Assembly (NCBI RefSeq): GCF_900104085.1
Contig: NZ_FNLD01000004.1
Location: 166,283 to 230,282, forward strand
Direction: 5' to 3'
DNA: 64,000 bases
Source of the DNA: Pseudoxanthomonas sp. CF125
GTDB taxonomy: Bacteria > Pseudomonadota > Gammaproteobacteria > Xanthomonadales > Xanthomonadaceae
Position numbers and translations under genes: made by a program. Shown one piece after another: positions 42,214-53,708 of the stretch (within the stretch, counting starts at the first letter, position 1; every line of letters begins with the position of its first letter). The notes under the pieces are model-generated. The model saw nothing but the letters and a program-made list of their open reading frames with translations, did not search any database and was not told the origin of the DNA.

Positions 42214-42957
42214 TCAACCCACCCGCATCCGCAACCCATGCAACCGCTCGAAACACGGCCTGCATTCCTCGGCGACTTCCGCCGCCGCACCGGAAAGGCT
42301 GATCTCCTTCGCTACCGGCGCTTCGAAGCCCGTGGACTCCCACACATGCGCATACCAATGCGGCGCCCAGATGCCGTCGCTGTCGCGCCGGCCCGGCGGC
42401 CAGTGCAGCATGCGCTCGGTGAAAGGAATGCCCAGCCAATCGCACAACGCGCGCAGATGCGGCTCCGGCGCGCGCAGGAAATCCCCCGCGTCCAGGATCG
42501 GCGGCGGCAAACCGATCGCACACAACTCGTCGTACAACGCCACCTGCTGCGGCAAGCCGATGTCGTCGGCGGTGACCGTGGCCCGCGACTTCACGTACGA
42601 CGCCACCACCTCGCGCGGGTCGCGGATCAGCAGCACATTGCGCAACCCCGCGATCCATTCGTGGCCCATGTGCGGCAACAGATGATGGGTCATGTGCTTC
42701 TGGTACCACACCGCCGTACCGCCGGGCGCAGGACCCAACAAGGCATCCACCACCCGCCGCCAGTCGGTGTCGCCGTCGGCGATCACCTCCTCGCGCGCAG
42801 GATGATCCAGCCCGGTATGGTCCAGATAGTGCGCGTACAGCGGCTCGTCGCTGACCGCGCAATCGCCCCGGTTTTCCCAGGCCCGCATCATGGCCGTGGA
42901 AATATTGCGCGGCCCCGACCACATGGCCAAGCGGACCGCATCCGCGGACGCGTTCAT
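42214..42957 (-). CDS. Sulfotransferase-like protein
   Basis: The 247-residue product has LAMWSGPRNISTAMMRAWEN, which carries the phosphosulfate-binding loop of P-loop sulfotransferases, and NVLLIRDPREVVASYVKS, the 3'-phosphate-binding RDPR...S motif. The start overlaps the stop of the aminotransferase gene (ATGA). This pair, a sulfotransferase with a class IV aminotransferase, recurs in other bacteria as I recall, but the acceptor is not known. Confidence 0.85.
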   Translation of the reverse strand: MNASADAVRLAMWSGPRNISTAMMRAWENRGDCAVSDEPLYAHYLDHTGLDHPAREEVIADGDTDWRRVVDALLGPAPGGTAVWYQKHMTHHLLPHMGHEWIAGLRNVLLIRDPREVVASYVKSRATVTADDIGLPQQVALYDELCAIGLPPPILDAGDFLRAPEPHLRALCDWLGIPFTERMLHWPPGRRDSDGIWAPHWYAHVWESTGFEAPVAKEISLSGAAAEVAEECRPCFERLHGLRMRVG

Positions 42958-43901
42958 GCCGGACGCACGCGCGCAGCCACGTCCGCCGCCGCGAACGCGC
43001 GGTACAGCGTCTGCAGGCGCTGCACCATCGGCCCGCGCGCATCCTCGCCGCGCGGCTCATTGCCGATGCTGCGATGGTCCACCGTATGCACCGGCACCAC
43101 GCCGCCGAAGGTACCGGTGACGAAGGCCTCGTCGGCGCCGTAGACGTCGGTAAGGCTGAAGGATTTCTCGAACACCGGAATGCCGTTCTGGCGGCACACC
43201 GTGATGATGTTGGCGCGGGTGATGCCGCCCAGGCAGTACTGGCCGGTCGAAGTCCACACTTCGCCCTTGCGCACGATGAAGAAGTGGGTGGAGTTGCAGG
43301 TGGCGACGAAACCGTGCGGGTCCAGCATCAGCGCCTCGTCCGCGCCCGCGCCGTAGGCCTGGATGCAGGCGGTGATGCAGTTGAGCTTGCTGTGCGAATT
43401 GAGCTTGGGGTCCTGCACGTCCGGGTAGCCGCGGCGCACGTGTACCGTGTACAGCGACAGGCCGCGCGCGGCGGTGTCGGTGGAGGCGGTCTTGTATTCG
43501 GGAATGATGACCACGGTGGCCGGGCCCACGGTGACGCGCGGATCCTGATACGGCGTGCTCTTCACCCCGCGGGTGATCATCAGCCGCACGTGCACGCCAT
43601 CGCCGTGCATGCCGTTGGCGTCCAGCGCGGCGTACAACGCGCGGGTCAGTTGTTCGCGGCTCAGGCCGATGTCCAGCAGGATCGCTTTGGCGCCTTCGTA
43701 TAGACGGTCCAGGTGCGCTTCGAGGAACAACGGATGCCCGCCCATCACGCGGAAGCCTTCCCACACTCCGTCCCCCAGCACGAAGCCGCTGTCGAACACC
43801 GACACCATCGCCTCGCTGCGGTGCTTCATCACGCCATTGATGGAAATCAGGATGTCGGCGTTGCGTGGATCGTCGGCCGAATGCTGGGTGCCCTGGGTCA
43901 T
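42954..43901 (-). CDS. Class IV aminotransferase (branched-chain or D-amino acid type)
   Basis: The 315-residue product is a PLP fold-type IV enzyme: FDSGFVLGDGVWEGFRVMGG at the start, HVRLMITRG, the PLP lysine in LNSHSKLNCITACIQA, DEALMLDPHGFVATCNSTHF and GITRANIITVCRQNG. It may be a branched-chain aminotransferase, a D-alanine aminotransferase or an aminodeoxychorismate lyase-like enzyme; the sequence alone does not decide. It is co-translated with the sulfotransferase downstream. Confidence 0.9.
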   Translation of the reverse strand: MTQGTQHSADDPRNADILISINGVMKHRSEAMVSVFDSGFVLGDGVWEGFRVMGGHPLFLEAHLDRLYEGAKAILLDIGLSREQLTRALYAALDANGMHGDGVHVRLMITRGVKSTPYQDPRVTVGPATVVIIPEYKTASTDTAARGLSLYTVHVRRGYPDVQDPKLNSHSKLNCITACIQAYGAGADEALMLDPHGFVATCNSTHFFIVRKGEVWTSTGQYCLGGITRANIITVCRQNGIPVFEKSFSLTDVYGADEAFVTGTFGGVVPVHTVDHRSIGNEPRGEDARGPMVQRLQTLYRAFAAADVAARVRPA

Positions 43902-44062
43902 GCGTGGTCTCCTGGTCGATGGACCGATGGTAGCCGTTCACTCCCGGTGCTTCCATGCGAGCAGCGCAGGTCGGGCAAGCGCGGCGCCGACTACGGTGAT
44001 TGCGAGTAGACGAAGCCCCCGTTCTCTGGAAGCCCGGCCGTCACCGGTGGTACCTTTCCGCC

Positions 44063-44614
44063 ATGACCAGACCCACCGCCCCGATCAAGTTCAAGGCGAA
44101 GTTGTCGCGGCCCGTGGCGCCGAAGGGCGCGGCGTGGACCTTCGTGGTGCTGCCTGCGGCCGCCAGCAAGCAACTGCCGACGCGCAGCATGGTCACCGTC
44201 GATGCCGCACTGGAGGGCCAGCGCTTCCAGGCCACGCTTGAGCCCGACGGCCAGGGCAGCCACTGGTTCAAGATCGACAAGGCCTTGCGCGAAGCGGCCG
44301 GGGTTGCAGCGGGCGACACCCTCGCGCTCGAGATCGCGCCCGTGGCCAAGGAGCCGGAGCCCAAAGTGCCGGCCGACCTGAAACAAGCGCTGGCCGGCAA
44401 CGCCGCCGCGAAGGCGACCTGGGCCGAGATCACCCCCGTCGCGCGGCGCGACTGGATCCACTGGATCACTTCCGGCAAGAAGGCCGAGACGCGCGTGAAG
44501 CGCATCGGCGTGGCCTGCGACAAGCTCGCCTGCGGCAATCGCCGCGCCTGCTGCTTCGACCGCTCGGGCATGTACAGCAAGGGCAACATGGGCGCGCCCG
44601 AAGCGGCGGAGTAG
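44063..44614 (+). CDS. DUF1905/YdeI-like protein
   Basis: The 183-residue product has an N-terminal DUF1905 barrel (KFKAKLSRPVAPKGAAWTFV, VTVDAALEGQRFQATLEPDG) and a C-terminal helical bundle with ARRDWIHWITSGKKAETRVK, known from YdeI/OmdA-type proteins sometimes called bacteriocin-protection proteins. The last 30 residues have three cysteines (ACDKLACGNRRACCF region). The ATG at 44063 begins the conserved part. Confidence 0.85.
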   Translation: MTRPTAPIKFKAKLSRPVAPKGAAWTFVVLPAAASKQLPTRSMVTVDAALEGQRFQATLEPDGQGSHWFKIDKALREAAGVAAGDTLALEIAPVAKEPEPKVPADLKQALAGNAAAKATWAEITPVARRDWIHWITSGKKAETRVKRIGVACDKLACGNRRACCFDRSGMYSKGNMGAPEAAE

Positions 44615-44703
44615 GCCGCAAGCCCGCATCGCTTCGTGACGTTGCCGTTCATCCCCGGCGGGTAGCATCCCCAGGTGCCGTCTTTTCCGCCAAGGAGCGC
44701 GCC

Positions 44704-44976
44704 ATGTCCGAGGAAAATCCCAAGACCCCGCTCGATCACGTTGCCGATACCCTGTCCCAGCTCAAGGAGATGCGGCACTACTCCAAGAACAACGTGGAGC
44801 TGCTGACCACGCAGTGGCTGATGTTCGACGGCGAGCTTTCCAAATTGAAGCAAGCCGCCAAGATCGAAAACCTGATGATGCGGCAGAGCGAATTCCACGA
44901 TGCGCTGGAAACGGTCATCGCCGATCTGGAAGAACTGAAGACGGAATTGCAGCCGGCGCCGGATGCGGAAGGGTAG
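44704..44976 (+). CDS. Small conserved coiled-coil protein
   Basis: The 90-residue product is helical and acidic, with KNNVELLTTQWLMFDGELSK and LETVIADLEELKTELQP. It has no signal peptide or membrane segment. AAGGAG precedes the ATG at 44704. I do not recognise the family. Confidence 0.75.
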   Translation: MSEENPKTPLDHVADTLSQLKEMRHYSKNNVELLTTQWLMFDGELSKLKQAAKIENLMMRQSEFHDALETVIADLEELKTELQPAPDAEG

Positions 44977-45000
44977 CCGGTACCGCTGATAGCCGTGATC

Positions 45001-45067
45001 GTGGGAGCGGCGTCCCGCCGCGAGCTTTTCGTCGATTCAAAAGCTCGCCGCGGGACGCCGCTCCCAC
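45001..45067. repeat. Family C palindrome, 67 bases
   Basis: GTGGGAGCGGCGTCCCGCCG, then CGAGCTTTT, pairs with AAAAGCTCGCCGCGGGACGC, then CGCTCCCAC. It forms a near-perfect hairpin of about 30 base pairs between two plus-strand genes. Confidence 0.88.
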
Positions 45068-45227
45068 CTTTGCGGCACCGACCGGCATGTGGCACCACCC
45101 CGCCCGCATGCGCCTTCCCTGAATCCCCGTCTGTGGCGGCGTTCACCCCCCGGGGGCCCGATCCCCTTTAGCATGAGGGCTCTCTCACCAACCCGCCCTG
45201 GCATTCCGCCTGTGGTGATGCAGAGGA

Positions 45228-46265
45228 TTGCCCGCCTTGCTAAACCGGCTCCAGCGCAATTCCCAGCTCGGTATCATCGTCCTGCTGGGCCTGACCACCG
45301 TTCTCACGCTCGCGATCTTCGCCGTCTACCGCGCATTGCAAGGCCAGTGGGCGGCAGCGTCCATCGATTTCGGCATCGCGGTGCTGATCGGCGGGCCGGT
45401 GCTCTACGCCATGCGTACCGGCAAGACCATCGGTCCGGGCATGTTGCTGTGCACCACCAACAGCCTGGGCTGCGCCGTCGCCTGCTATGTCATCGGACCC
45501 GCCTCGCTGCCCTGGGTGTACCTGGTGCTGATGACCAACTTCTTCATCGCCGGCCCGCGCCAGGCCCTGGTCTTCAACCTGCTGCTGACGCTCACGCTGC
45601 TGTTCTTGCCGCATATGTTCGGCCTGCCGATAGACCGCATGTCCGCCGCGGTCGTCGCGGCGCTGGTCACCCTGTTCGCATATCTATTCGCGCTGCAGGT
45701 CAGCAGCGACCACAGGGTGCTGGAAGACATGGCCTCGCTGGACGTGCTGACCGGTCTGCCGAACCGGCGCATGATGGAGCAGGCCCTGGAAGAAGCGGTG
45801 GCCCTGCAGCGCATCGGCAAGCGCAGCCACGGCTTGCTGATCGCTGACATCGACCATTTCAAGGAAGTCAACGACAGTTACGGCCACGCCGCGGGCGATG
45901 CCGCTATCGCCGACCTGGGCGCCATTCTCAAGTTCGAGATGCGCAAGCACGATCAGGTGTTCCGCTTCGGCGGCGAAGAGTTCGTGATGCTGCTGGACGT
46001 CGATACCCCGGAAGACCTGCGCGCCGCCAGCGAACGCCTGCGGCAGGCGGTGCGCAACGGGCTGCGCGGACCCGCGGGCAGAATCACGGTGTCACTGGGC
46101 GGTGCGATGGCGGGCGAAGAGGAGCGCTGGCAGGAATGGTTTTCGCTGGCCGACGAAGCCCTGTACCGGGCCAAGAACAACGGGCGCGACAGTTCGGTGA
46201 TCGCCGGCCTGGCGACGCCCGCCGACGAGCAGCCCACCCAATCCGCGCCGGAGCACGTACCCTGA
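45228..46265 (+). CDS. Membrane-bound diguanylate cyclase
   Basis: The product (345 residues from the TTG at 45228, or 342 from the TTG at 45237, which is better spaced from AGAGGA) makes cyclic di-GMP. The N-terminal half has about five or six membrane segments of a MASE-like sensor. The GGDEF domain starts at DVLTGLPNRRMMEQAL, has the intact GGEEF active site at 248-252 and the inhibitory RKHD site five residues before it. No partner lies beside it. Both candidate starts are TTG, so expression may be low. Confidence 0.92.
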   Translation: MPALLNRLQRNSQLGIIVLLGLTTVLTLAIFAVYRALQGQWAAASIDFGIAVLIGGPVLYAMRTGKTIGPGMLLCTTNSLGCAVACYVIGPASLPWVYLVLMTNFFIAGPRQALVFNLLLTLTLLFLPHMFGLPIDRMSAAVVAALVTLFAYLFALQVSSDHRVLEDMASLDVLTGLPNRRMMEQALEEAVALQRIGKRSHGLLIADIDHFKEVNDSYGHAAGDAAIADLGAILKFEMRKHDQVFRFGGEEFVMLLDVDTPEDLRAASERLRQAVRNGLRGPAGRITVSLGGAMAGEEERWQEWFSLADEALYRAKNNGRDSSVIAGLATPADEQPTQSAPEHVP

Positions 46266-46328
46266 TACCTGGGCCGATAGCGATAGCGACCGCCCCATCC
46301 ACATGACCACCCGACCACGAGGCAATCG

Positions 46329-47795
46329 ATGAAGAATCTCCTTTACCCATCGGCAGCGGCGACGCTAGTCGCGCTGATGGCCCATTCCTCCGGTTACGCC
46401 GCTGAAACCCCCATGAAAAAATTCTCCAGCAACAGCGACGCCGTCGTCATCTACACCAGCGCGCAAGGGTCGGACCAGCGGTTGAGCAAGAGCGGGACGG
46501 CCACCTTGCGCCCCGGACACAAGCTGGTCGAGGTGGAGAACTCGATCTTCGTGAATCCCGACAAACGCTTCCAATCCGTGCTGGGCATCGGTGGCGCCAT
46601 CACCGATTCCAGCGCCGAGGTGTTCGCCAAACTGGACGCGGCGCGGCAGGCCGAATTCCTCAAGGCCTACTACGACAAGGAAAACGGCATCGGCTACACG
46701 CTGGCGCGCACCACCATCCACAGTTCCGATTTCAGCAGCGGCAGCTACACCTACATCAAGGAAGGCGACAAGACGCTTTCCACTTTCTCCATCGACCACG
46801 ACCGCACCGCGCGCATCCCGCTGATCAAGAAGGCCATCGCGGCGGCGGGCGGCAAGCTGACCCTGTTCGCCAGCCCGTGGAGCGCGCCGGCCTTCATGAA
46901 GACCACCAACAACATGCTGAAGGGCGGGGCGCTGTTGCCGGAATACAACGAGGCCTGGGCCACGTACTTCACCAAGTTCATCGCCGCCTACGAGAAGGAA
47001 GGCATTCCGATCTGGGGCATCACCGTGCAGAACGAGCCCATGGCCACCCAGACCTGGGAGTCGATGCTGTACACGGCGGAGGAGGAGCGCGACTTCCTCA
47101 AGAATCACCTGGGGCCCACGATGCACAAGGCCGGCTACGCCGACAAGAAGATCATCGTCTGGGACCACAACCGCGACATGATGGCCTACCGCGCGCGGGT
47201 GATCTTCGACGATCCGGAAGCGGCGAAATACGCCTGGGGCATGGGCTTCCACTGGTACGAAACCTGGGCCGGCTTCGAGCCGATGTACCGCAACGTGGCG
47301 GCCGTGGCCGAGGCCTACCCGGACAAGCCGCTGCTGCTGACCGAAGCGGCGGTGGAGAAGTTCGACCCCGCGCGCTATCAGTACTGGCCCAACGCCGAGC
47401 GCTATGGCAGCGCCATGATCAACGACTTCAACAACGGCGCGGTGGGTTGGACCGATTGGAACATCCTGCTGGACGAAACCGGCGGCCCCAACCATGTCGG
47501 CAACCTGTGCTTCGCGCCGATCCACGCGGACACCAGGACCGGCGAATTGATCTATACGCCGAGCTACTACTACATCGGCCATTTCTCAAAATTCATCCGT
47601 CCCGACGCACGGCGCGTTAGCGCGGTCAGCAGCCGCAGCACCTTGCTCGCAACGTCCTTCCTCAATGCGGACAACAAGCTGGCGACCGTGGTCATGAACC
47701 CGACCGACAAGGAGATCGCCTACAACTTCTACGTAGGTTCGGCCTCGGCGCAGGTGAGCATCCCCGCGCATGCGATCCAGACGCTGGTGCACTGA
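46329..47795 (+). CDS. Secreted GH30-family glycoside hydrolase
   Basis: The 488-residue product has a signal peptide (cleavage near GYAAET). It fits the GH30 glucosylceramidase/beta-1,6-glucanase type: VLGIGGAITDSSAEVFAKL, YTLARTTIHSSDFSSGSYTY, the acid/base glutamate in ITVQNEPMATQTWESMLY (Glu236) and the nucleophile in LLLTEAAVEKF (Glu339). The C-terminal beta-sandwich ends ASAQVSIPAHAIQTLVH. In a predatory or soil bacterium it may digest fungal beta-1,6-glucan. It is the only glycosidase in the window. Confidence 0.92.
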   Translation: MKNLLYPSAAATLVALMAHSSGYAAETPMKKFSSNSDAVVIYTSAQGSDQRLSKSGTATLRPGHKLVEVENSIFVNPDKRFQSVLGIGGAITDSSAEVFAKLDAARQAEFLKAYYDKENGIGYTLARTTIHSSDFSSGSYTYIKEGDKTLSTFSIDHDRTARIPLIKKAIAAAGGKLTLFASPWSAPAFMKTTNNMLKGGALLPEYNEAWATYFTKFIAAYEKEGIPIWGITVQNEPMATQTWESMLYTAEEERDFLKNHLGPTMHKAGYADKKIIVWDHNRDMMAYRARVIFDDPEAAKYAWGMGFHWYETWAGFEPMYRNVAAVAEAYPDKPLLLTEAAVEKFDPARYQYWPNAERYGSAMINDFNNGAVGWTDWNILLDETGGPNHVGNLCFAPIHADTRTGELIYTPSYYYIGHFSKFIRPDARRVSAVSSRSTLLATSFLNADNKLATVVMNPTDKEIAYNFYVGSASAQVSIPAHAIQTLVH

Positions 47796-47843
47796 CGCTG
47801 GCGCACGAAGGATTGGGCCAAGCCCTGAAGCATGGCTGCTTCG

Positions 47844-49010
47844 TCAAGCAGCCTGCGGTAACGGAGGCATGTTCTCTTCGGTGAGCGAATGCCGCGGCAA
47901 GTCGATGGTGAACACGCAGCCCCAGCCGGGCAGGTCGCGCACCCTGAGGATGCCGCCGTTCGCTTCCACGCTGCGGCGCGCGATCGAAAGCCCCAGGCCC
48001 AGGCCGCTGCGGTCCTCGGCACTCTGCGTGAAGGGCGCGAATATGCTTTCGGCGCTGCCTGCCGGCAGGCCGCCGCAATGGTCCTGTACGTCGATCAGGA
48101 TGCGGTCGGCCAGGGCGTAGGCGTTCAAGGTCACCTCGGTGTGCGGATGGGTGAACTTGAAGGCGTTCTGCAACAGGTTACCCACCGCCGACAGCAGCAG
48201 ATCGCGGTCCACGTCCACCGCCAACGACGGATCCACGTCCGATACGATCAGCACGCATTCCTTCACCTGCGCCTCCAGCGAAGCGGAGAGCTTGATCTCG
48301 GCGATGAACTCGGACAGCGAGCACAAGTGATACTGGATCGGCATGCCCGCGGTCATGCGCACTTCGGCCAGCGAGCGATCGATCAGATTGCTCAGGCCGA
48401 CCAGCGCGCGATCGAGCACGCCGCCGGTGGCGCCGCTCAGACCCACGTTGCCCTGCTTGATGATGGAAAGCGCCAGCGTGGCCGTGCACAACTGGTTGCG
48501 CAGTTCATGGGCGAAGTAGCCCAGGCGCTCGTTCAGCGCCGCCGTCTGTTTGTCGGCGAGGGTGAAATCGTGCTGGTAACCGAATTCGGTCACTGCATTG
48601 GCGATGGCGTTGTCCAGACAGCGGTTGAGGGTGCGGAACTCGTCGACGCCGATGGGCGCGTTGGTTTCCACGGCCAGATCGGAGATGGCCTGGCATAGGT
48701 CGCCGTAGTCGTGGACTACTTCTTCCATTGTGAAACCGTGTGCCTGCAGTTCCTTGCCGTGCAGAGTCGCCGACTCGCCGATTTCGGAAAGCACCGGTTT
48801 GCCGCCGCCGGCAGGGCCGGATACGCGTCGGCTCTGCAGCGGGCTGGTGGTCTGTTCCACCACCAGCGTTTTGATCAGCTGATCCAAAAAGATGCTCACG
48901 CCATGGGCCAGCTCTTCCTCCGGCACGCCCGGCGGCGCCCGCAGTGCAACCTTGGCCCGGCAACGGGCAATCAACTCGGTCCGGTTGGCGGTGAGGAACT
49001 GATGCATCAT
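47844..49010 (-). CDS. Soluble sensor histidine kinase
   Basis: The 388-residue product has no membrane segment. Residues 1-150 form an RsbRD-like helical sensor (NRTELIARCRAKVALR, HGVSIFLDQLIKTLVVEQ). The histidine kinase core has the H box GYFAHELRNQLC with His168, the N box AVGNLLQNAFKFTH, DHCGGLP and GLGLGLSIARRSVEANGG. No response regulator gene lies beside it. The ATG at 49010 or 49007 was chosen; longer frames upstream are Arg/Pro-rich and not conserved. Confidence 0.88.
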   Translation of the reverse strand: MMHQFLTANRTELIARCRAKVALRAPPGVPEEELAHGVSIFLDQLIKTLVVEQTTSPLQSRRVSGPAGGGKPVLSEIGESATLHGKELQAHGFTMEEVVHDYGDLCQAISDLAVETNAPIGVDEFRTLNRCLDNAIANAVTEFGYQHDFTLADKQTAALNERLGYFAHELRNQLCTATLALSIIKQGNVGLSGATGGVLDRALVGLSNLIDRSLAEVRMTAGMPIQYHLCSLSEFIAEIKLSASLEAQVKECVLIVSDVDPSLAVDVDRDLLLSAVGNLLQNAFKFTHPHTEVTLNAYALADRILIDVQDHCGGLPAGSAESIFAPFTQSAEDRSGLGLGLSIARRSVEANGGILRVRDLPGWGCVFTIDLPRHSLTEENMPPLPQAA

Positions 49011-49352
49011 CTCCCCACCATACGCCCCTTGCTGCGGCGCAAGGCGGGCAGGAGACCAACGGTAGCGTGGCCCGCCAGCCGGGTGCCCGTTGATCCGGCC
49101 CAATGGACCGGGCGTGCGTCTTGGACAGTCGCTGACGGAGATCAATGCGCTTAACGTCTGGCGTGCGCCCGAATGGACATGCTATGCACGCATCCGCGTT
49201 CTGCCGCAAATCGCAAATAGCCCCGCCACCTGCTTTGCATCGCTTGTGATGCCGTGCGCACTTTGCCGCGATGCGCCTCCGCAATACCGTCTCTTCACGC
49301 GATCCAGGAAAAATATTGGGCACAATCGTATGGTCGTACGATGGAGTCCACC
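49011..49352. other. 342-base divergent intergenic region
   Basis: The region separates the histidine kinase from the gene at 49353. No gene is supported. An inverted repeat ATCGTA-TGGTCG-TACGAT at 49325-49342 lies just upstream of the gene at 49353 and could be a regulatory site. The rest shows nothing I recognise. Confidence 0.5.
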
Positions 49353-49601
49353 ATGTCCGAACGCGAGCGACGCAGTTCGATCATTCAGGAAGATACCTCC
49401 GAGTTGAAGGCAGGGCTGACGCCGCAACAACTCGCAACGCTGCACACCATGGAACAATTCCATTGGAGGTTGCGTTTCGTGCGCCGCCCGCTGTTCCAGG
49501 CACCGATTCCGATCGTGTTCCATCGCGACGGCGTGCGTTTCGCCGTACTGGAAGCCGACGGCACCATCAACGAAAATCCGGGATTCAAGATCCGGCCGTA
49601 G
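49353..49601 (+). CDS. Small conserved hypothetical protein
   Basis: The 82-residue product reads SERERRSSIIQEDTSELKAG, LTPQQLATLHTMEQFHWRLR, then FVRRPLFQAPIPIVFHRDG and INENPGFKIRP. It is cytosolic and compact. I chose the ATG at 49353 because GGAG lies six bases upstream of it; the ATG at 49341 is also possible. The type is common in Xanthomonadaceae as I recall, function unknown. Confidence 0.72.
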   Translation: MSERERRSSIIQEDTSELKAGLTPQQLATLHTMEQFHWRLRFVRRPLFQAPIPIVFHRDGVRFAVLEADGTINENPGFKIRP

Positions 49602-49676
49602 GCGGGCGTCGCCGTCTTCGCATTCGGCCGCGACGCTAGGGGAGGTCCGAGCCTCGTCCATTCGAGCTGGAGTTCC

Positions 49677-50027
49677 CTAGATGTCGTTGTACTTCCTGAT
49701 GCTTCCCCTGGAGCGATCCACCGGATACTTCTCCGCATTGAGCCCGATCTTGCGCCAGGCGGCTTCCATCACATCGATCTGCAGCTTGTCCGACAGCTGC
49801 AACAGGTAGAGCAGCACATCGGCGATTTCCTCGCCCACCTGCACGCGTTTTTCGTCCGGTAGCGTGCGGCTTTGTTCCTCCGTGAGCCACTGGAAATGCT
49901 CCAGCAACTCGGCCGCTTCCACGGCAAGGGCGGAGGCGAGGTTCTTAGGGGTATGGAATTGTCCCCATTCCCGTTCCTGCGCGAAGGCGCGTTGGGCGGC
50001 TTGCAGTTCGTCTATGTCCCGGCTCAT
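49677..50027 (-). CDS. MazG-like nucleotide pyrophosphohydrolase
   Basis: The 116-residue product is a single all-helical MazG-like domain: REWGQFHTPKNLASALAVEA, AELLEHFQWL and VGEEIADVLLYLLQLSDKL, where the EExxE and ExxD acidic residues bind magnesium. Members such as RS21-C6/DCTPP1-type enzymes hydrolyse dCTP analogues or other NTPs. It is transcribed in the same direction as gcvP, which lies upstream on that strand. Confidence 0.9.
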   Translation of the reverse strand: MSRDIDELQAAQRAFAQEREWGQFHTPKNLASALAVEAAELLEHFQWLTEEQSRTLPDEKRVQVGEEIADVLLYLLQLSDKLQIDVMEAAWRKIGLNAEKYPVDRSRGSIRKYNDI

Positions 50028-50098
50028 GGCTCGACTCTGTCTTGCGGTGGGTCACATCGTAAATCAGGCGGTGCTTGGGGGAAGGGCAAGATCAAGAT

Positions 50099-50150
50099 CA
50101 AGGGCACCCCTCCTCAATCCTCCCCTGCGCTGTGCGCAAGGGAGGAGGCA
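50099..50150. repeat. Family E-like repeat
   Basis: AAGGGCACCCCTCCTCAATC, then CTCCCCTGCGCTGTGCGCAAG. It resembles, in opposite orientation, the copy at 22426-22474. Confidence 0.6.
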
Positions 50151-50161
50151 GAGCGACAGCC

Positions 50162-50194
50162 AAAAAAAGACCCCGCAATGCGGGGTCTCTTTTT
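50162..50194 (-). terminator. Terminator of gcvP
   Basis: AGACCCCGC-AAT-GCGGGGTCT is flanked by seven A residues on the left and CTTTTT on the right, so it can work in both directions. It lies 21 bases past the gcvP stop. Confidence 0.9.
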
Positions 50195-50214
50195 CGTGCG
50201 AAAGAAGAATGGTC

Positions 50215-53199
<2,985 letters not shown>

Positions 53200-53257
53200 G
53201 GCGGGGACGTCCGAAAGGGCTCGGTCAAGAGCTGCACGCGCGAAGCCGCACGTGGGG

Positions 53258-53367
53258 CGCCCCTCTGTCCTTTTGCCTGAGAGTTTGGAAGCGATGGCGA
53301 GGAAGCGTTCTCCCCGGTCCCTTCTTGCCCCTTCGGCGCCGGCATTCTGCCGATCTCTCCAGAGTGT
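53258..53367 (-). ncRNA. Glycine riboswitch (single aptamer visible)
   Basis: On the minus strand the leader of gcvP shows the ordered motifs CTCTGGAGAGA, GCCGAAGGGGCAAG and AAACTCTCAGGCAAAAGGAC, then AGAGGGG. This is the glycine aptamer signature. Only one complete aptamer is apparent; tandem aptamers are usual elsewhere. The 58 bases between aptamer and start codon have a hairpin-rich GC sequence that is probably the expression platform. Binding of glycine should raise gcvP expression. Confidence 0.92.
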
Positions 53368-53496
53368 GTGCACGCGGCGGTCACTGGCCTGAGCGATTAC
53401 GGGCGTTGCGCCTTCGGCAGCGGGCCGGCTCCTTTGGGCCGGACCGCTTCTTCCACCACGTGCTGCGGGGGAATTATAGCCTCAAGAGCCTCGCAC

Positions 53497-53569
53497 GTAG
53501 GTCGGGGCTACGCCCCCGACGCTCCAAATCGTGATGCTCCCATACGTCGGCCACGTAGGGCCGACCTAC
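53497..53569. repeat. Family A palindromic repeat
   Basis: GTAGGTCGGGGCTACGCCCC, GACGCTCC, and a right end CACGTAGGGCCGACCTAC. It lies between the gcvP leader and the 40-codon frame upstream of the MFS gene. Confidence 0.8.
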
Positions 53570-53585
53570 TACCGATTCGTTTAAA

Positions 53586-53708
53586 ATGAACGATCAAAGC
53601 CTGGCTATGCCAATGAATCCGCGTTCCTCTTCCGCTCCTGTGGATAACCCTGATCAGCTGCAAGCGCTGTATATCGCGCTTCTCGCCGAAATGGCCGCAT
53701 TCAGGTGA
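53586..53708 (+). CDS. 40-codon upstream frame coupled to the MFS gene
   Basis: The frame reads MNDQSLAMPMNPRSSSAPVD, then NPDQLQALYIALLAEMAAFR, and its TGA overlaps the GTG start of the MFS gene by four bases. That overlap and an AT-rich leader suggest a translated upstream peptide that couples to the transporter. The second half vaguely resembles the beginning of IS66-type transposases, so it could also be a remnant. Confidence 0.4.
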   Translation: MNDQSLAMPMNPRSSSAPVDNPDQLQALYIALLAEMAAFR

